A stretch of DNA of 64,000 bases. Origin: Cronobacter malonaticus LMG 23826 (GTDB taxonomy: Bacteria; Pseudomonadota; Gammaproteobacteria; Enterobacterales; Enterobacteriaceae). Below, piece by piece: positions 1 to 7,423 of this stretch. The first letter of the stretch is position 1. Every line of letters begins with the position of its first letter. The notes beneath the pieces were generated by a model that worked only from the letters and a program-made list of their open reading frames with translations, did not search any database and was not told the origin of the DNA. The stretch covers positions 2,914,001-2,978,000 of the forward strand of contig NZ_CP013940.1 in the NCBI RefSeq assembly GCF_001277215.2, read 5' to 3'. Made by a program: the position numbers and the translations under genes.

Positions 1-752
1 CCGACCGGCTCCGGCTGCCAGTAAAGCAAGGCGGCAATCTCAAACAGCAGCGTCGTACCCGGCGTGGACTGCCGCTTCGGGCGCACCACCAGCGATGCGG
101 AAATAATCCGCGGTTCAAAGCGCAACAACGCGTTGCGGATCGCCTGTTCCACCGCAGCCCAGCTTTGCGGCGTGGCGTATTTCCCGGAAAGCGGCGCCAG
201 ACCGTGGTTAATCACCGAGTTGACCACAGCGGGATGCCGAACAGGGTCGATAAGCGTCTCAATATTAGTGTTGTTGAGCAACACGTCGATATCGCGTAAC
301 ACCTGTTTCGCGCCGTTACGGCAGGCTTGCAAAGCCTGGGCATAATGCGTAAGCCCTTGCGAAACCGTCTCACGCTGGTGCGCAGACAGGTTTTTTAGTG
401 CGGTAATAACACGCTCATTGCCATACTGGTTGATCTTCGCCACCGTCGTTTTCCCTTGCGCAGTAAGACGTAGCAACTTGCTTCTCGCATCATCAGCAGA
501 ACCCGTTTCCTGTAATTCACCGGCCATAACAAGTTTCGCCAGCATGCGGCTGACGCTGGATTTCTCAAGCCCTAAAACCTGTACCAGATGCGCCGCCGTG
601 ATCGTGCCGCAATGCTCTGCCTCAAGCAGCGTATGGACAACGGAGGGAGAGTAGTCGGTTGCCGCAAGCGTCTGATTCTTAAAGCCCAGCTCACGCACCA
701 TCAGACGCGAAGCCACACGGATGTTTTCAACCAGTTGCGGTTCAATTGACAT
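1..752 (-). CDS. MarR-family regulator fused in frame to a TssE (T6SS baseplate) C-terminal domain, partial
   Basis: The reading frame is open from an ATG at 752 to the left edge, giving 250 residues with no stop. Residues 1 to about 145 form a winged-helix MarR domain: an HTH around residues 53-75 (LVQVLGLEKSSVSRM) and the wing DDARSKLLRLTAQGK. From about residue 150 the sequence changes to the conserved part of the gp25-like T6SS subunit TssE (VLRDIDVLLNNTNIETLI, then a conserved NHGL stretch, AIRNALLRFEPRI, LLFEIAALLYWQPEPV). MarR proteins of this subtype normally continue into a GNAT acetyltransferase, and TssE normally has its own N-terminus, so both partners look truncated at the joint near position 310. 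GAGGG lies 9 nt upstream of the start and a perfect inverted repeat sits in the promoter. Most likely a deletion scar; a functional hybrid is possible but unproven. The frame was translated by hand on the minus strand. Confidence 0.75.
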   Translation of the reverse strand, partial: MSIEPQLVENIRVASRLMVRELGFKNQTLAATDYSPSVVHTLLEAEHCGTITAAHLVQVLGLEKSSVSRMLAKLVMAGELQETGSADDARSKLLRLTAQGKTTVAKINQYGNERVITALKNLSAHQRETVSQGLTHYAQALQACRNGAKQVLRDIDVLLNNTNIETLIDPVRHPAVVNSVINHGLAPLSGKYATPQSWAAVEQAIRNALLRFEPRIISASLVVRPKRQSTPGTTLLFEIAALLYWQPEPV

Positions 753-770
753 TCACATTGCCCTCGAAGA

Positions 771-793
771 TATAGTTGTACAACACAACTATA
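771..793. promoter_or_regulatory. Inverted-repeat operator of the MarR-type gene
   Basis: Two perfect 9-bp arms, TATAGTTGT (771-779) and ACAACTATA (785-793), are separated by 5 bp and lie 19 bp upstream of the MarR start codon. Dyads of this size and position are the usual autoregulatory sites of MarR proteins. Assignment to this regulator is by position only. Confidence 0.6.
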
Positions 794-830
794 TGACGCG
801 CGCTATTGCAAGTGAGATTCAAAAGACCCG

Positions 831-1355
831 TTATTTATTCCAGGGCATCACGGCCAGCAGTTTCGCCATCCCGCACCAGCCTGTGATGCCAGCGAACATC
901 AGCCCGGCACCGACGAACGCCGGAATAATATAAAACGCAGGCGTAACCGTCGCGCCCGCGAGCGTGCCGCCGAGCGCCAGCGCGCCAGCAACAATTTGTA
1001 CCTGACGCATCAGCGGTAAGGGCTGGCGGCGGTCAGTAATGACCGGCAAACCCGCCGCTTTCCACGCGTTCAGGCCTCCCTGCATTATCCGCACGTTTGC
1101 CGGGTGCGCTGCCGCTGTCAGTTGCTGTTGAGCTTTCTCCGTGCGCATCCCGCTCTGACAGTGAAAGATGACCATGTCGGTTTGCGCCAGTTCGTCTTTA
1201 TCAAAACAGCCGGGCTGGATTTGCTCCAGCGGTAAAGCGCGGGCACCAGCGAGATGTTCCCGCCGCCACTCATCCTGCCCACGGATATCAATCAGCATGA
1301 TCCTTTGCCCGGAAAGCGCGTTCACTTGCGCAGGCGTAATTAACATTGATGACAT
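831..1355 (-). CDS. ygaP: Membrane-anchored rhodanese, YgaP
   Basis: This 174-residue protein matches E. coli YgaP in length and architecture. A cytoplasmic rhodanese domain covers residues 1-105, with the sulfur-accepting cysteine in FHCQSGMRT at Cys66. Two C-terminal hydrophobic helices (about 116-137 and 143-165) separated by a short loop carry a conserved CGMAKLL tail. Rhodaneses transfer sulfane sulfur as a cysteine persulfide; YgaP is an inner-membrane thiosulfate sulfurtransferase that forms dimers. GGAG precedes the ATG at a good distance and the start lies 1 bp after the ygaV stop, so the two are translationally coupled. A second in-frame ATG at 1346 is less likely because it lacks that ribosome-binding site. 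Confidence 0.93.
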   Translation of the reverse strand: MSSMLITPAQVNALSGQRIMLIDIRGQDEWRREHLAGARALPLEQIQPGCFDKDELAQTDMVIFHCQSGMRTEKAQQQLTAAAHPANVRIMQGGLNAWKAAGLPVITDRRQPLPLMRQVQIVAGALALGGTLAGATVTPAFYIIPAFVGAGLMFAGITGWCGMAKLLAVMPWNK

Positions 1356-1356
1356 T

Positions 1357-1662
1357 TTATTCTCCAGGACAGTAAATATTTTTAAGCGTATGCACTACCG
1401 CCACGACCGCCTCGTTTCGGATGTGATAGCGAATAAACCGCGCCTCGCGAACGCCTGCTATCAGCCCTTCCGCTTTCATGCGCGCCAGATGTTGAGAGGT
1501 CGCCGAGGCGCTGAGTCCGCTCATTCGGCACAGCTCACCAGCTTCTGTGCCGGGGTTTTCTATGAGCACGCACAAAATCAGCAACCGCTGCGGGTGGCTT
1601 AGCGTCTTAAGTAGCGCAGCGGCTTTGTTGGCCTGGGTATGTAACGCATTGAGATCGGTCAT
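1357..1662 (-). CDS. ygaV: ArsR-family repressor YgaV
   Basis: A 101-residue winged-helix ArsR protein that closely follows E. coli YgaV, including HPQRLLILC, GLSASATSQHLARMKAEGLI and the C-terminal LKNIYCP. YgaV is reported as a repressor of ygaVP that responds to sulfide, heme or organotin. Conserved thiols are present in LCVLIENPGTEAGELC and in the C-terminal YCP. It is the first gene of a two-gene operon with the rhodanese ygaP. A 38-bp palindrome begins only 7 bp upstream of the ATG and should let the protein block its own promoter. No strong Shine-Dalgarno sequence is visible in front of the start. Confidence 0.93.
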   Translation of the reverse strand: MTDLNALHTQANKAAALLKTLSHPQRLLILCVLIENPGTEAGELCRMSGLSASATSQHLARMKAEGLIAGVREARFIRYHIRNEAVVAVVHTLKNIYCPGE

Positions 1663-1668
1663 GGTATA

Positions 1669-1706
1669 TAGTTTAGATTATTCTAAATTTAGAAAGTACT
1701 AAACTA
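1669..1706. promoter_or_regulatory. YgaV operator, 38-bp palindrome
   Basis: The core TTCTAAATTTAGAA (1681-1694) is a perfect palindrome. It is flanked symmetrically by TAGTTTAG (1669-1676) and CTAAACTA (1699-1706), so the whole element is one hyphenated dyad centred at 1687/1688. AT-rich dyads like this are typical ArsR-family sites. It overlaps the ygaV leader. Confidence 0.75.
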
Positions 1707-1863
1707 TCAGCGGCGATGTCAACCTGCCCTGTACTGCCCCGCCTCGCTCGTTTCATTTGGTTACGTTAACGTTGTGTGACTTTTTCTATTGCCTTCATAC
1801 TTTTGTGATAACAACACGATAACGCTATGACGTACCTTCAAGGATCACAGGGAGATCAAACCA

Positions 1864-3057
1864 ATGCTGCGATCGCTACAGGCGCTCTGCCTGATGAGCT
1901 TTTTTCTGGCGGATGTGCGCGATGGGCTGGGGCCTTTTCTGGGCATTTTTCTGACGGAGCGGCACTGGCGGCCGGATGACATTGGCTTTGTGATGACGGC
2001 GGGCGGGATTGCCGCGCTGCTGGCGACGGTGCCAGCCGGGATTATGATCGACGCCACCCGTAAAAAGCGCCTGTTACTGCTGGCTTGCTGCGCACTGGTG
2101 ACGCTCGCGACGCTGCTGCTCTGGTACAGCACGCATTACAGCGTCGCCGTCGTGTCGCAAATCGTCTCCGGGCTTGCTGCCGCGTTGATTGGGCCGCTTG
2201 TCGCCGGGATCACGCTCGGCCTGACCGGCCAGCATGGCTTCACCCGTCAGATGGGCCGCAACGAAGCGTTTAATCACGGCGGCAATATGGTGGCGGCGGT
2301 GCTGGCGGGCGTCGCGATGTGGCTGTGGGGCATCGGCGCGGTGTTTATTCTGATGACCGGCATGGCTTTTTTCACCGCGCTTTGCGTGCTGGCGATCCGT
2401 GAACGGGATATCGATCATGATGTAGCGCGCGGTCTTGAAGAAGGCGATCCGGCCCGTGCCGTACCCCAACTCTCTGTGCTGCTGCGTAACCCGGTGCTTA
2501 TCACAACCGGGTTAACGCTGCTGCTGTTTCATCTCGGCAACGCCGCGCTGCTGCCGATGCTAAGCATGCGGGTAGCGGCCACCGGCAGCAGTCTGTGGAG
2601 TCCGGGGCTTTACGCCGCGGCGACGGTAGTGATTTCGCAGTGCGTCATGATCCCGGTCGCGCTCTTTACCTCCGCGCAGGCGCAGCGCTATGGCTATCGC
2701 AGGCTTATTCTGATTGCGCTGATTGTGCTGCCAGTACGCGCCGCGCTCGCGGCAAGCTTTGCCGGGCCGCTGTCCGTGATACCGGTGCAAATCCTTGATG
2801 GCGTCGCCGCCGGGATTTTAGGCGTCGCGGTGCCGGGCTATATTGTCAACGCACTGCGCGGCTCCGGGCATGTCAATGCCGGACAGAGCGTCATCATGCT
2901 GATGCAGGGTGCGGGCGCGGCGTTCAGCCCGGCGCTGGCGGGCACTATCGTCGCACACTCGTCATGGCGCATGGCGTTTGCCGCGCTCGGCGTCGTGGCG
3001 TTGGGCGCGCTCATCGTCTGGTGGCGTGCGGGCGAGCGGGTATCGGCGACGGCCTGA
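1864..3057 (+). CDS. MFS transporter, probable drug/metabolite exporter
   Basis: This 397-residue protein has about twelve predicted membrane segments in two halves joined by a charged central loop near residues 177-200 (IRERDIDHDVARGLEEGDP). The first half carries the MFS-type loop MIDATRKKRLLLL between helices 2 and 3. Conserved helix-4/5 features and NHGGN suggest the MFS_1 (DHA1-like) superfamily. The substrate cannot be read from the sequence. AGGGAG precedes the start. It is divergent from ygaV and separated by about 200 bp, so co-regulation through the palindrome at 1669-1706 is possible but not indicated. DUF1304 follows 65 bp downstream in the same direction. Confidence 0.85.
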   Translation: MLRSLQALCLMSFFLADVRDGLGPFLGIFLTERHWRPDDIGFVMTAGGIAALLATVPAGIMIDATRKKRLLLLACCALVTLATLLLWYSTHYSVAVVSQIVSGLAAALIGPLVAGITLGLTGQHGFTRQMGRNEAFNHGGNMVAAVLAGVAMWLWGIGAVFILMTGMAFFTALCVLAIRERDIDHDVARGLEEGDPARAVPQLSVLLRNPVLITTGLTLLLFHLGNAALLPMLSMRVAATGSSLWSPGLYAAATVVISQCVMIPVALFTSAQAQRYGYRRLILIALIVLPVRAALAASFAGPLSVIPVQILDGVAAGILGVAVPGYIVNALRGSGHVNAGQSVIMLMQGAGAAFSPALAGTIVAHSSWRMAFAALGVVALGALIVWWRAGERVSATA

Positions 3058-3122
3058 TAGCTCCTTACGGGCCGGCCGCGCGTATACTGTTTTTATTGCA
3101 TTCTTCCTGATGAGAGTTGCTT

Positions 3123-3476
3123 ATGGTAGCCACCGTTCTTATTGCGCTTGTCGCCGTTATTCATGTTTACATCCTCGTGCTCGAAATGTTTTTGTGGGAG
3201 ACGAAAACAGGCCGCAAGGCGTTTAATCTGAGCGCCGACTTCGCGCGCGACAGTCGGGTGCTGGCCGCCAATCAGGGGCTGTATAACGGCTTTTTAGCGG
3301 CGGGGTTATTCTGCGGGCTATGGCTCGGCGACAGCGGGTTGCCGTTTAAGTTTTTCTTTCTGGTTTGCGTGCTGATTGCCGGGATCTTTGGCGCTGTGAC
3401 CGCCAGCAGGAAAATACTGTATGTTCAGGCGCTGCCCGCGCTGCTGGCGTTAATCGCGCTATGGATGGGGCTGTAA
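3123..3476 (+). CDS. DUF1304 family small membrane protein
   Basis: A 117-residue protein with four hydrophobic segments. The family signature is visible in the N-terminal half (IHVYILVLEMFLW, then KAFNL, then VLAANQGLYNGFLAAGL), which matches DUF1304. Function is unknown for the family. I use the ATG at 3123, with GAGAG 6-7 nt upstream, instead of the in-frame TTG two codons earlier. A TATACT box at 3082-3087 in the 65-bp gap after the MFS gene could give it its own promoter. It converges on the RES gene with 4 bp between stop codons. Confidence 0.85.
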   Translation: MVATVLIALVAVIHVYILVLEMFLWETKTGRKAFNLSADFARDSRVLAANQGLYNGFLAAGLFCGLWLGDSGLPFKFFFLVCVLIAGIFGAVTASRKILYVQALPALLALIALWMGL

Positions 3477-3480
3477 GGCC

Positions 3481-3960
3481 TCATTCAATAATGCGCACCT
3501 GAGTGTGACTATCCTCATTCCACGAGAAAAGCACCAGATGCCAGAGGCCGGGCGCTTTACGTGAAGGGTCAATCAGTCCGTTCATGCCCAGCGATTCCAG
3601 ACGCGCGCGCACCTGCCATGACGGCGGAATGCCGCCCGCTTTCACGGTCTCCTGCCACGGCGCAATCGCGTCCTTTATGTCGATACCTGCCGCCAGAACG
3701 GCATCGGTATTGCGCAGATCAAAAATCTTCTCTGCCACCACGCTGACCTTGACGATTTCCAGGCTGGCTCTGTTATCGCGATGCGCTCGCATGGCCGCCT
3801 CAACGCCCTGCGGTGAAGAACTCAAATACAGCGTGGGTTGATCGCCCCGTGAATATCGCCCCGCCGCTCTGGAGCCCGATAACGCAAAGTGCCGGTACGC
3901 CGGATCGATCGCCCGATAAAAAACGCCTTCAATCTGGGTATAAAAAGGGGTGATATCCAT
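3481..3960 (-). CDS. RES-domain protein (NAD+ phosphorylase-like), no antitoxin partner
   Basis: A 159-residue RES domain with the expected order of motifs: FYRA with Arg16, GRYS with Arg35/Tyr36, LYLSSSP, a Glu at about residue 54, and near the C-terminus a conserved Ser in GLIDPSRKAPGLWHLVLF. RES toxins of the Xre-RES (MbcT-like) type degrade NAD+ and are normally encoded directly after an Xre/DUF2384 antitoxin. No such gene is adjacent: the upstream neighbour on the same strand is an HxlR regulator. GGAG lies 6 nt before the ATG. It could be a domesticated RES enzyme or a toxin whose partner is lost or elsewhere. Confidence 0.8.
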   Translation of the reverse strand: MDITPFYTQIEGVFYRAIDPAYRHFALSGSRAAGRYSRGDQPTLYLSSSPQGVEAAMRAHRDNRASLEIVKVSVVAEKIFDLRNTDAVLAAGIDIKDAIAPWQETVKAGGIPPSWQVRARLESLGMNGLIDPSRKAPGLWHLVLFSWNEDSHTQVRIIE

Positions 3961-4010
3961 AAATTCTCCGCCATATTGAGTAAGAAGTGATGCCTGCCAG
4001 ACCTTATTCG

Positions 4011-4394
4011 TCAGACCACTTCATCGGCAGCAAGACGCTCGTCGTAAGCCACCTGCGCCTGCTCGATGGCCGCGCCATGCTGCCTGGCCCAGCTCACCAG
4101 CGCCACAAAAGGTTCCTGCAACGTTCGCCCGAGCGGCGTAATCGAATACTCAACCGCCACGGGCGATGACGCGATGACGCGGCGGTTGAGCAGTCCGTTG
4201 CGTTCAAGCCGTCGCAGCGCTTCCGTCAGGGCTTTATGCGTGATCGGATCCAGCCTGCGTTTAATGGCGTTAAAGCGCGCGGGTTGAGTGCACAATACTG
4301 TCAGAATTAATACCGACCATTTGTTGGCCACCTGTTCCAGCACAGGGCGGGTGCTGTTGATTTCAGCCAGTTGGGCAGCGATATCCGTCGACAT
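4011..4394 (-). CDS. HxlR-family transcriptional regulator
   Basis: A 127-residue winged-helix protein typical of HxlR/DUF24: KWSVLILTVL at the N-terminus, ARFNAIKRRLDPITHKALTEALRRLERNGLL as the recognition region, then VEYSITPLGRTL in the wing. The longer open frame to 4589 runs into the divergent gene; the ATG at 4394 preceded by AAGG fits the family start. HxlR proteins usually control a divergent oxidoreductase or SDR gene, and here an SDR starts 99 bp away on the other strand with a dyad between them. The effector is unknown. Confidence 0.88.
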   Translation of the reverse strand: MSTDIAAQLAEINSTRPVLEQVANKWSVLILTVLCTQPARFNAIKRRLDPITHKALTEALRRLERNGLLNRRVIASSPVAVEYSITPLGRTLQEPFVALVSWARQHGAAIEQAQVAYDERLAADEVV

Positions 4395-4447
4395 GTGGTT
4401 ACCTTCTCTATATCTGGTGTACATCAGGTGCGTAATTGACCGTAAAT

Positions 4448-4460
4448 ATACAAAATGTAT
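4448..4460. promoter_or_regulatory. Dyad in the HxlR/SDR divergent promoter
   Basis: ATACA and TGTAT are separated by AAA, a perfect inverted repeat located 34 bp before the SDR start. HxlR-type regulators bind short inverted repeats in such divergent regions. Assignment is by position. Confidence 0.5.
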
Positions 4461-4493
4461 CATCTGGCTTCCACTTCTCTTTCTGGAGTAGCC

Positions 4494-5222
4494 ATGTTGA
4501 AACTTGAAGGAAAGACCGTCCTGGTGACAGGCGGCAACAGCGGTATCGGGCTTGCGATTGCGCGCCGTTTTGTGCAGGAAGGTGCGCATGTGTTTATCAC
4601 CGCCAGGCGCGAAGCGCAGCTTGCCGAGGCGGTTGCCGATATCGGCGGTCAGATTGACGCCATTCCCTGCGATCTCACTAAAACCGATGATATCGCCCGC
4701 CTCTTTGACACACTTCAGGTAAAAGCCGGACGTCTCGACATTCTGGTCTACTCCTCAGGCGTGTCCGAGCCGGCGAGCCTGGAAGAGACCACCGAGGAGC
4801 ATCTCGACCGCGCTTTCGGCCTCAACGTGCGCGCCATGGTGTTAACGGCGCAGCGCGCGGTCCGGCATATGCGCGACGGCGGCGCCATCGTGCTGCTCGG
4901 CTCGATCGCAGGCTCCATGGCCAATGCCGGTTACGGCACCTATTCTGCCACCAAAGCCGCGGTGTGCTCGTATGCCCGTACATGGAATGCGGAGCTGGCG
5001 CCGCGCGGCATCCGGGTCAACACGCTAAGCCCCGGCCCCACGGATACGCCGATGTTTGACAAAGTGAGCGACGAATTCAGGCAAATGATGAATGCACGCA
5101 TCCCGGCCGGGCGCTTAGGAGACCCCGACGAAGTGGCGGCGGCAGCGCTGTTCCTTGCCTCGGATGAAAGCAATTATATCAGCGGCGCGGAGCTGGTTAT
5201 CGATGGCGGTATGACGGCGTAA
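4494..5222 (+). CDS. Short-chain dehydrogenase/reductase
   Basis: A 242-residue classical SDR. The Rossmann cofactor motif TGGNSGIG is at residues 11-18, NVRA corresponds to the structural NNAG/NVxx region, and the catalytic group is Ser about 138 (GSIAGSMAN) with YSATK (Tyr-x-x-x-Lys). The end ISGAELVIDGGMTA is the standard SDR C-terminus. The Rossmann region favours NADPH or NADH, which I cannot decide. Start at 4494 with GGAG upstream; the longer frame from 4455 has no ribosome-binding site. It is divergent from the HxlR regulator and is its likely target. The substrate is unknown. Confidence 0.88.
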   Translation: MLKLEGKTVLVTGGNSGIGLAIARRFVQEGAHVFITARREAQLAEAVADIGGQIDAIPCDLTKTDDIARLFDTLQVKAGRLDILVYSSGVSEPASLEETTEEHLDRAFGLNVRAMVLTAQRAVRHMRDGGAIVLLGSIAGSMANAGYGTYSATKAAVCSYARTWNAELAPRGIRVNTLSPGPTDTPMFDKVSDEFRQMMNARIPAGRLGDPDEVAAAALFLASDESNYISGAELVIDGGMTA

Positions 5223-5241
5223 ACGGCATTCGTTGAGGTAC

Positions 5242-5272
5242 CGCGCGCCGGTGGCAGAAAAACCGGCGCGCG
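5242..5272. terminator. GC-rich hairpin downstream of the SDR gene
   Basis: Arms CGCGCGCCGGT (5242-5252) and ACCGGCGCGCG (5262-5272) form an 11-bp perfect stem 19 bp after the SDR stop. No U-tract follows directly, so it may stabilise the 3' end instead of terminating. A second, weaker hairpin followed by TTTAT is at 5305-5327. Confidence 0.4.
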
Positions 5273-5405
5273 TATCTCCGGATGCGCTGTCATCACTCAC
5301 CAGTGACGCCTGCGTTAGCGGCGTCTTTATACGCAAGCGGTGTCTGGGATTAGCGAAGCACGGGCGGAAGAGTGGCTCAAGGTTGTTTGTTCAGGCCGCC
5401 AGAAA

Positions 5406-6176
5406 TCAAATCTGATACCGGCCAGGCGTCGTGCCAAACACCCGGCGAAATAAGGCAATAAACGTGCTGACATTGTCGTAACCCAAATCCAGCGCAACCG
5501 CAGTGACAGGTTTACCCGCCGCCAGAAGTTCGAGCGCTTTTAGCAACCGCACGCGCTGTCGCCACTGCGTAAAGCTGAATCCGGTTTCGGCACTGAATCG
5601 TCTCGTCAGCGTGCGAGAGGATAGCCCGGCCCATGCGGCCCACTCCTCCAGTCTGCGAGCGTCATCTGGCCTGGCTGAAAGCGCCCGCGCGATCCTGATA
5701 AGGCGCGCATCCTGCGGCATGGGCAGCCCGAGGTTAACCTGGGGCAGTGACGCTATCTCATCAAGAATGACGCCAGCGAGCCGTTGCTGCGATGCTGTAA
5801 GATGATTTTCCTTCCAGGTTGCCGCGCGTGTCACCGCCTCTCTTAACAGGCCGGAAAGGGTGAGAATACACGGGTCATCGGGTAAGGCATCGCAGGCCGC
5901 CGCCGCGATATACACATTCCATCCTGAATAAGGGCCATGTGAACATATACCGTGTGGCGTTGCCGGAGGTATCCAGACCGCATGCGTTGCAGGCACCACC
6001 CAACGGGCATTCCCGGCATCAACCGTCAGCAGGCCTTGCTCGGCGCCAAGGAGCTGTCCACGCGCGTGCTGATGCAGGGGCGTTTCCCGTATCGCCCCCG
6101 AGCGGCGCAACACGGCCATTAACACGGGTCCGTCTGTCGACGAAGCAAGGGATAAGGGGATTAGCGAATCAGTCAT
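5406..6176 (-). CDS. AraC-family regulator with cupin sensor domain
   Basis: A 256-residue protein with an N-terminal AraC cupin (PLHQHARGQLLGAEQG, then WIPPATPHGI) and two C-terminal helix-turn-helix units (GLSSRTLTRRFSAETG and VALDLGYDNVSTFIALFRRVFGTTPGRY). This layout matches the NimR/YdeO-like subgroup that often controls a divergent neighbour. I use the ATG at 6176; the frame extends to a TTG at 6188. The divergent gene, a small NTF2-like protein, begins 95 bp away and is the likely target. The ligand is unknown. Confidence 0.88.
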   Translation of the reverse strand: MTDSLIPLSLASSTDGPVLMAVLRRSGAIRETPLHQHARGQLLGAEQGLLTVDAGNARWVVPATHAVWIPPATPHGICSHGPYSGWNVYIAAAACDALPDDPCILTLSGLLREAVTRAATWKENHLTASQQRLAGVILDEIASLPQVNLGLPMPQDARLIRIARALSARPDDARRLEEWAAWAGLSSRTLTRRFSAETGFSFTQWRQRVRLLKALELLAAGKPVTAVALDLGYDNVSTFIALFRRVFGTTPGRYQI

Positions 6177-6271
6177 CAGTGGCGTCAAAAGATTATCAGA
6201 TGTCTTTTATAGCGTACTGAAGCCACCCTCCTCAACGGTAAACTGTCTGCAAACCACACAGAGGAACTCCC

Positions 6272-6664
6272 ATGCAAACTTTTACCATTGATACCGTTCT
6301 GAATGCCCTGCTTAACCAGCAGGAACGCCCGCTTGAAGACGTGCTTGATAGTTACTTTAGCCCTGACTACCGGCAGCGCACCGATGGTGCCGGGGACGAC
6401 CGTCAGGGGTTCGCTCATCATGCACGTAAACTGAGGGAACTCATTTCGTTCGCCAGCATCGATGTGCTTGATGAACTGCGCGACGGGAGACGCTACGCCA
6501 CCCGGCACCGTGTTCAGTGCACAAAGCGCGACGGAGAAGAGGTGGTGATGGAGGTCTATATGTTCGCCGAAACCGACGACAAGGGACGTTTCACCCGCAT
6601 TGAGGAAACGACGCTTATGCTCGAGGGTAAAGCGCACGATCGCGATTTAGGCAGCGCGCGATAA
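6272..6664 (+). CDS. NTF2/SnoaL-like small protein
   Basis: A 130-residue protein with the SnoaL/NTF2 pattern: an N-terminal helix (ALLNQQERPLEDVLDSYFSPDYRQRTDG), a middle helical part, and a C-terminal sheet ending in VMEVYMFAETDDKGRFTRIEE. Members include isomerases, dehydratases and pure ligand binders, so activity cannot be inferred. GAGGA precedes the ATG. It is divergent from the AraC gene, which suggests control by that regulator. Confidence 0.75.
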   Translation: MQTFTIDTVLNALLNQQERPLEDVLDSYFSPDYRQRTDGAGDDRQGFAHHARKLRELISFASIDVLDELRDGRRYATRHRVQCTKRDGEEVVMEVYMFAETDDKGRFTRIEETTLMLEGKAHDRDLGSAR

Positions 6665-6736
6665 AGGCGGCGAATCTGGTAGCAATACGTTTCATAATGA
6701 ATACTCTGTACTAACCCCCATGCTATAAGGTCAGTC

Positions 6737-7423
6737 ATGAACCCGACAAGTCTGCAAAACAAGTACCGTACCGCGAACGAAAATACTCTCGCGATCTGGT
6801 CGAAAAACGCAGGCATCGGGGAAGTCAGAAAAGAAAATTACTACGATCCGCTAAAGCTTGCGCTTGCCACCGGCATACAACCGACCGTACCCGTGAAGGT
6901 TTCACGTCTGCTGTGCGAACTACAACAACTCACACAGGATGATCCGCTTGCCGATATTCTGCCTGCCCACGGTTTTCATTTTACTTTTTTACCTCTGACG
7001 TTACCGCTTTATCACGTAAACGAGCCATTGCCAGCCAACGTGGAGCAATTGACCACGCTCTGGACTCAGTTTGATGAGAAAAAAATTATTATCCGGAATC
7101 TTCAGTTAGTGGCGCTGCCTGGTCAGTTACTGCTGGCGGGAATTCCTGAGCATCCTGCGATAGCCATGCGCCACTCATTCTGCGACAAGGTTCTGGAGAG
7201 TGACTGGAAACATGAATTACTGAGGCGTCACACCGGCAGTCCACTGCCCGCGCCATTCTGGCACAGCACGCTTCTGCGCTATAACGCCGCGTTTTTGCCC
7301 GCCACGCTACGTCAATTTTTTCTTAAGCATCAGAACATGGATTTCGGCGATGTCACCGGGGAACTGATATTAGCGAGGGTTAACTACAACTGGACGCAAT
7401 GTTATCCATTAAGGATTAACTGA
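6737..7423 (+). CDS. 2H-phosphoesterase-like protein of unknown role
   Basis: A 228-residue protein not recognised as a named family. Two H-x-T motifs are visible, HFTF at about residues 75-78 (in HGFHFTFLPLT) and HSTL at about 175-178 (in PFWHSTLLRY), roughly 100 residues apart. This is the hallmark of the 2H phosphoesterase superfamily (LigT, CPDase, AKAP7 type), whose members open cyclic nucleotide phosphates or 2'-5' bonds. The N-terminus (KYRTANENTLAIWSKN) has no recognised function. Base composition is visibly more AT-rich than the flanking folD region. It lies immediately beyond the 3' end of tRNA-Arg, a common integration site, so horizontal origin is plausible. AAGG precedes the ATG. 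Confidence 0.6.
   Translation: MNPTSLQNKYRTANENTLAIWSKNAGIGEVRKENYYDPLKLALATGIQPTVPVKVSRLLCELQQLTQDDPLADILPAHGFHFTFLPLTLPLYHVNEPLPANVEQLTTLWTQFDEKKIIIRNLQLVALPGQLLLAGIPEHPAIAMRHSFCDKVLESDWKHELLRRHTGSPLPAPFWHSTLLRYNAAFLPATLRQFFLKHQNMDFGDVTGELILARVNYNWTQCYPLRIN

Noticed and set aside
3481-4394. HxlR-RES as a new toxin-antitoxin pair
   Set aside because: The HxlR regulator has its own divergent SDR target and lacks a DUF2384 domain; 50 bp separate it from RES with a separate ribosome-binding site. I keep RES as an orphan.
5242-5327. Two hairpins after the SDR gene as a riboswitch or small RNA
   Set aside because: No known riboswitch core, no clear promoter; they look like ordinary 3' structures.
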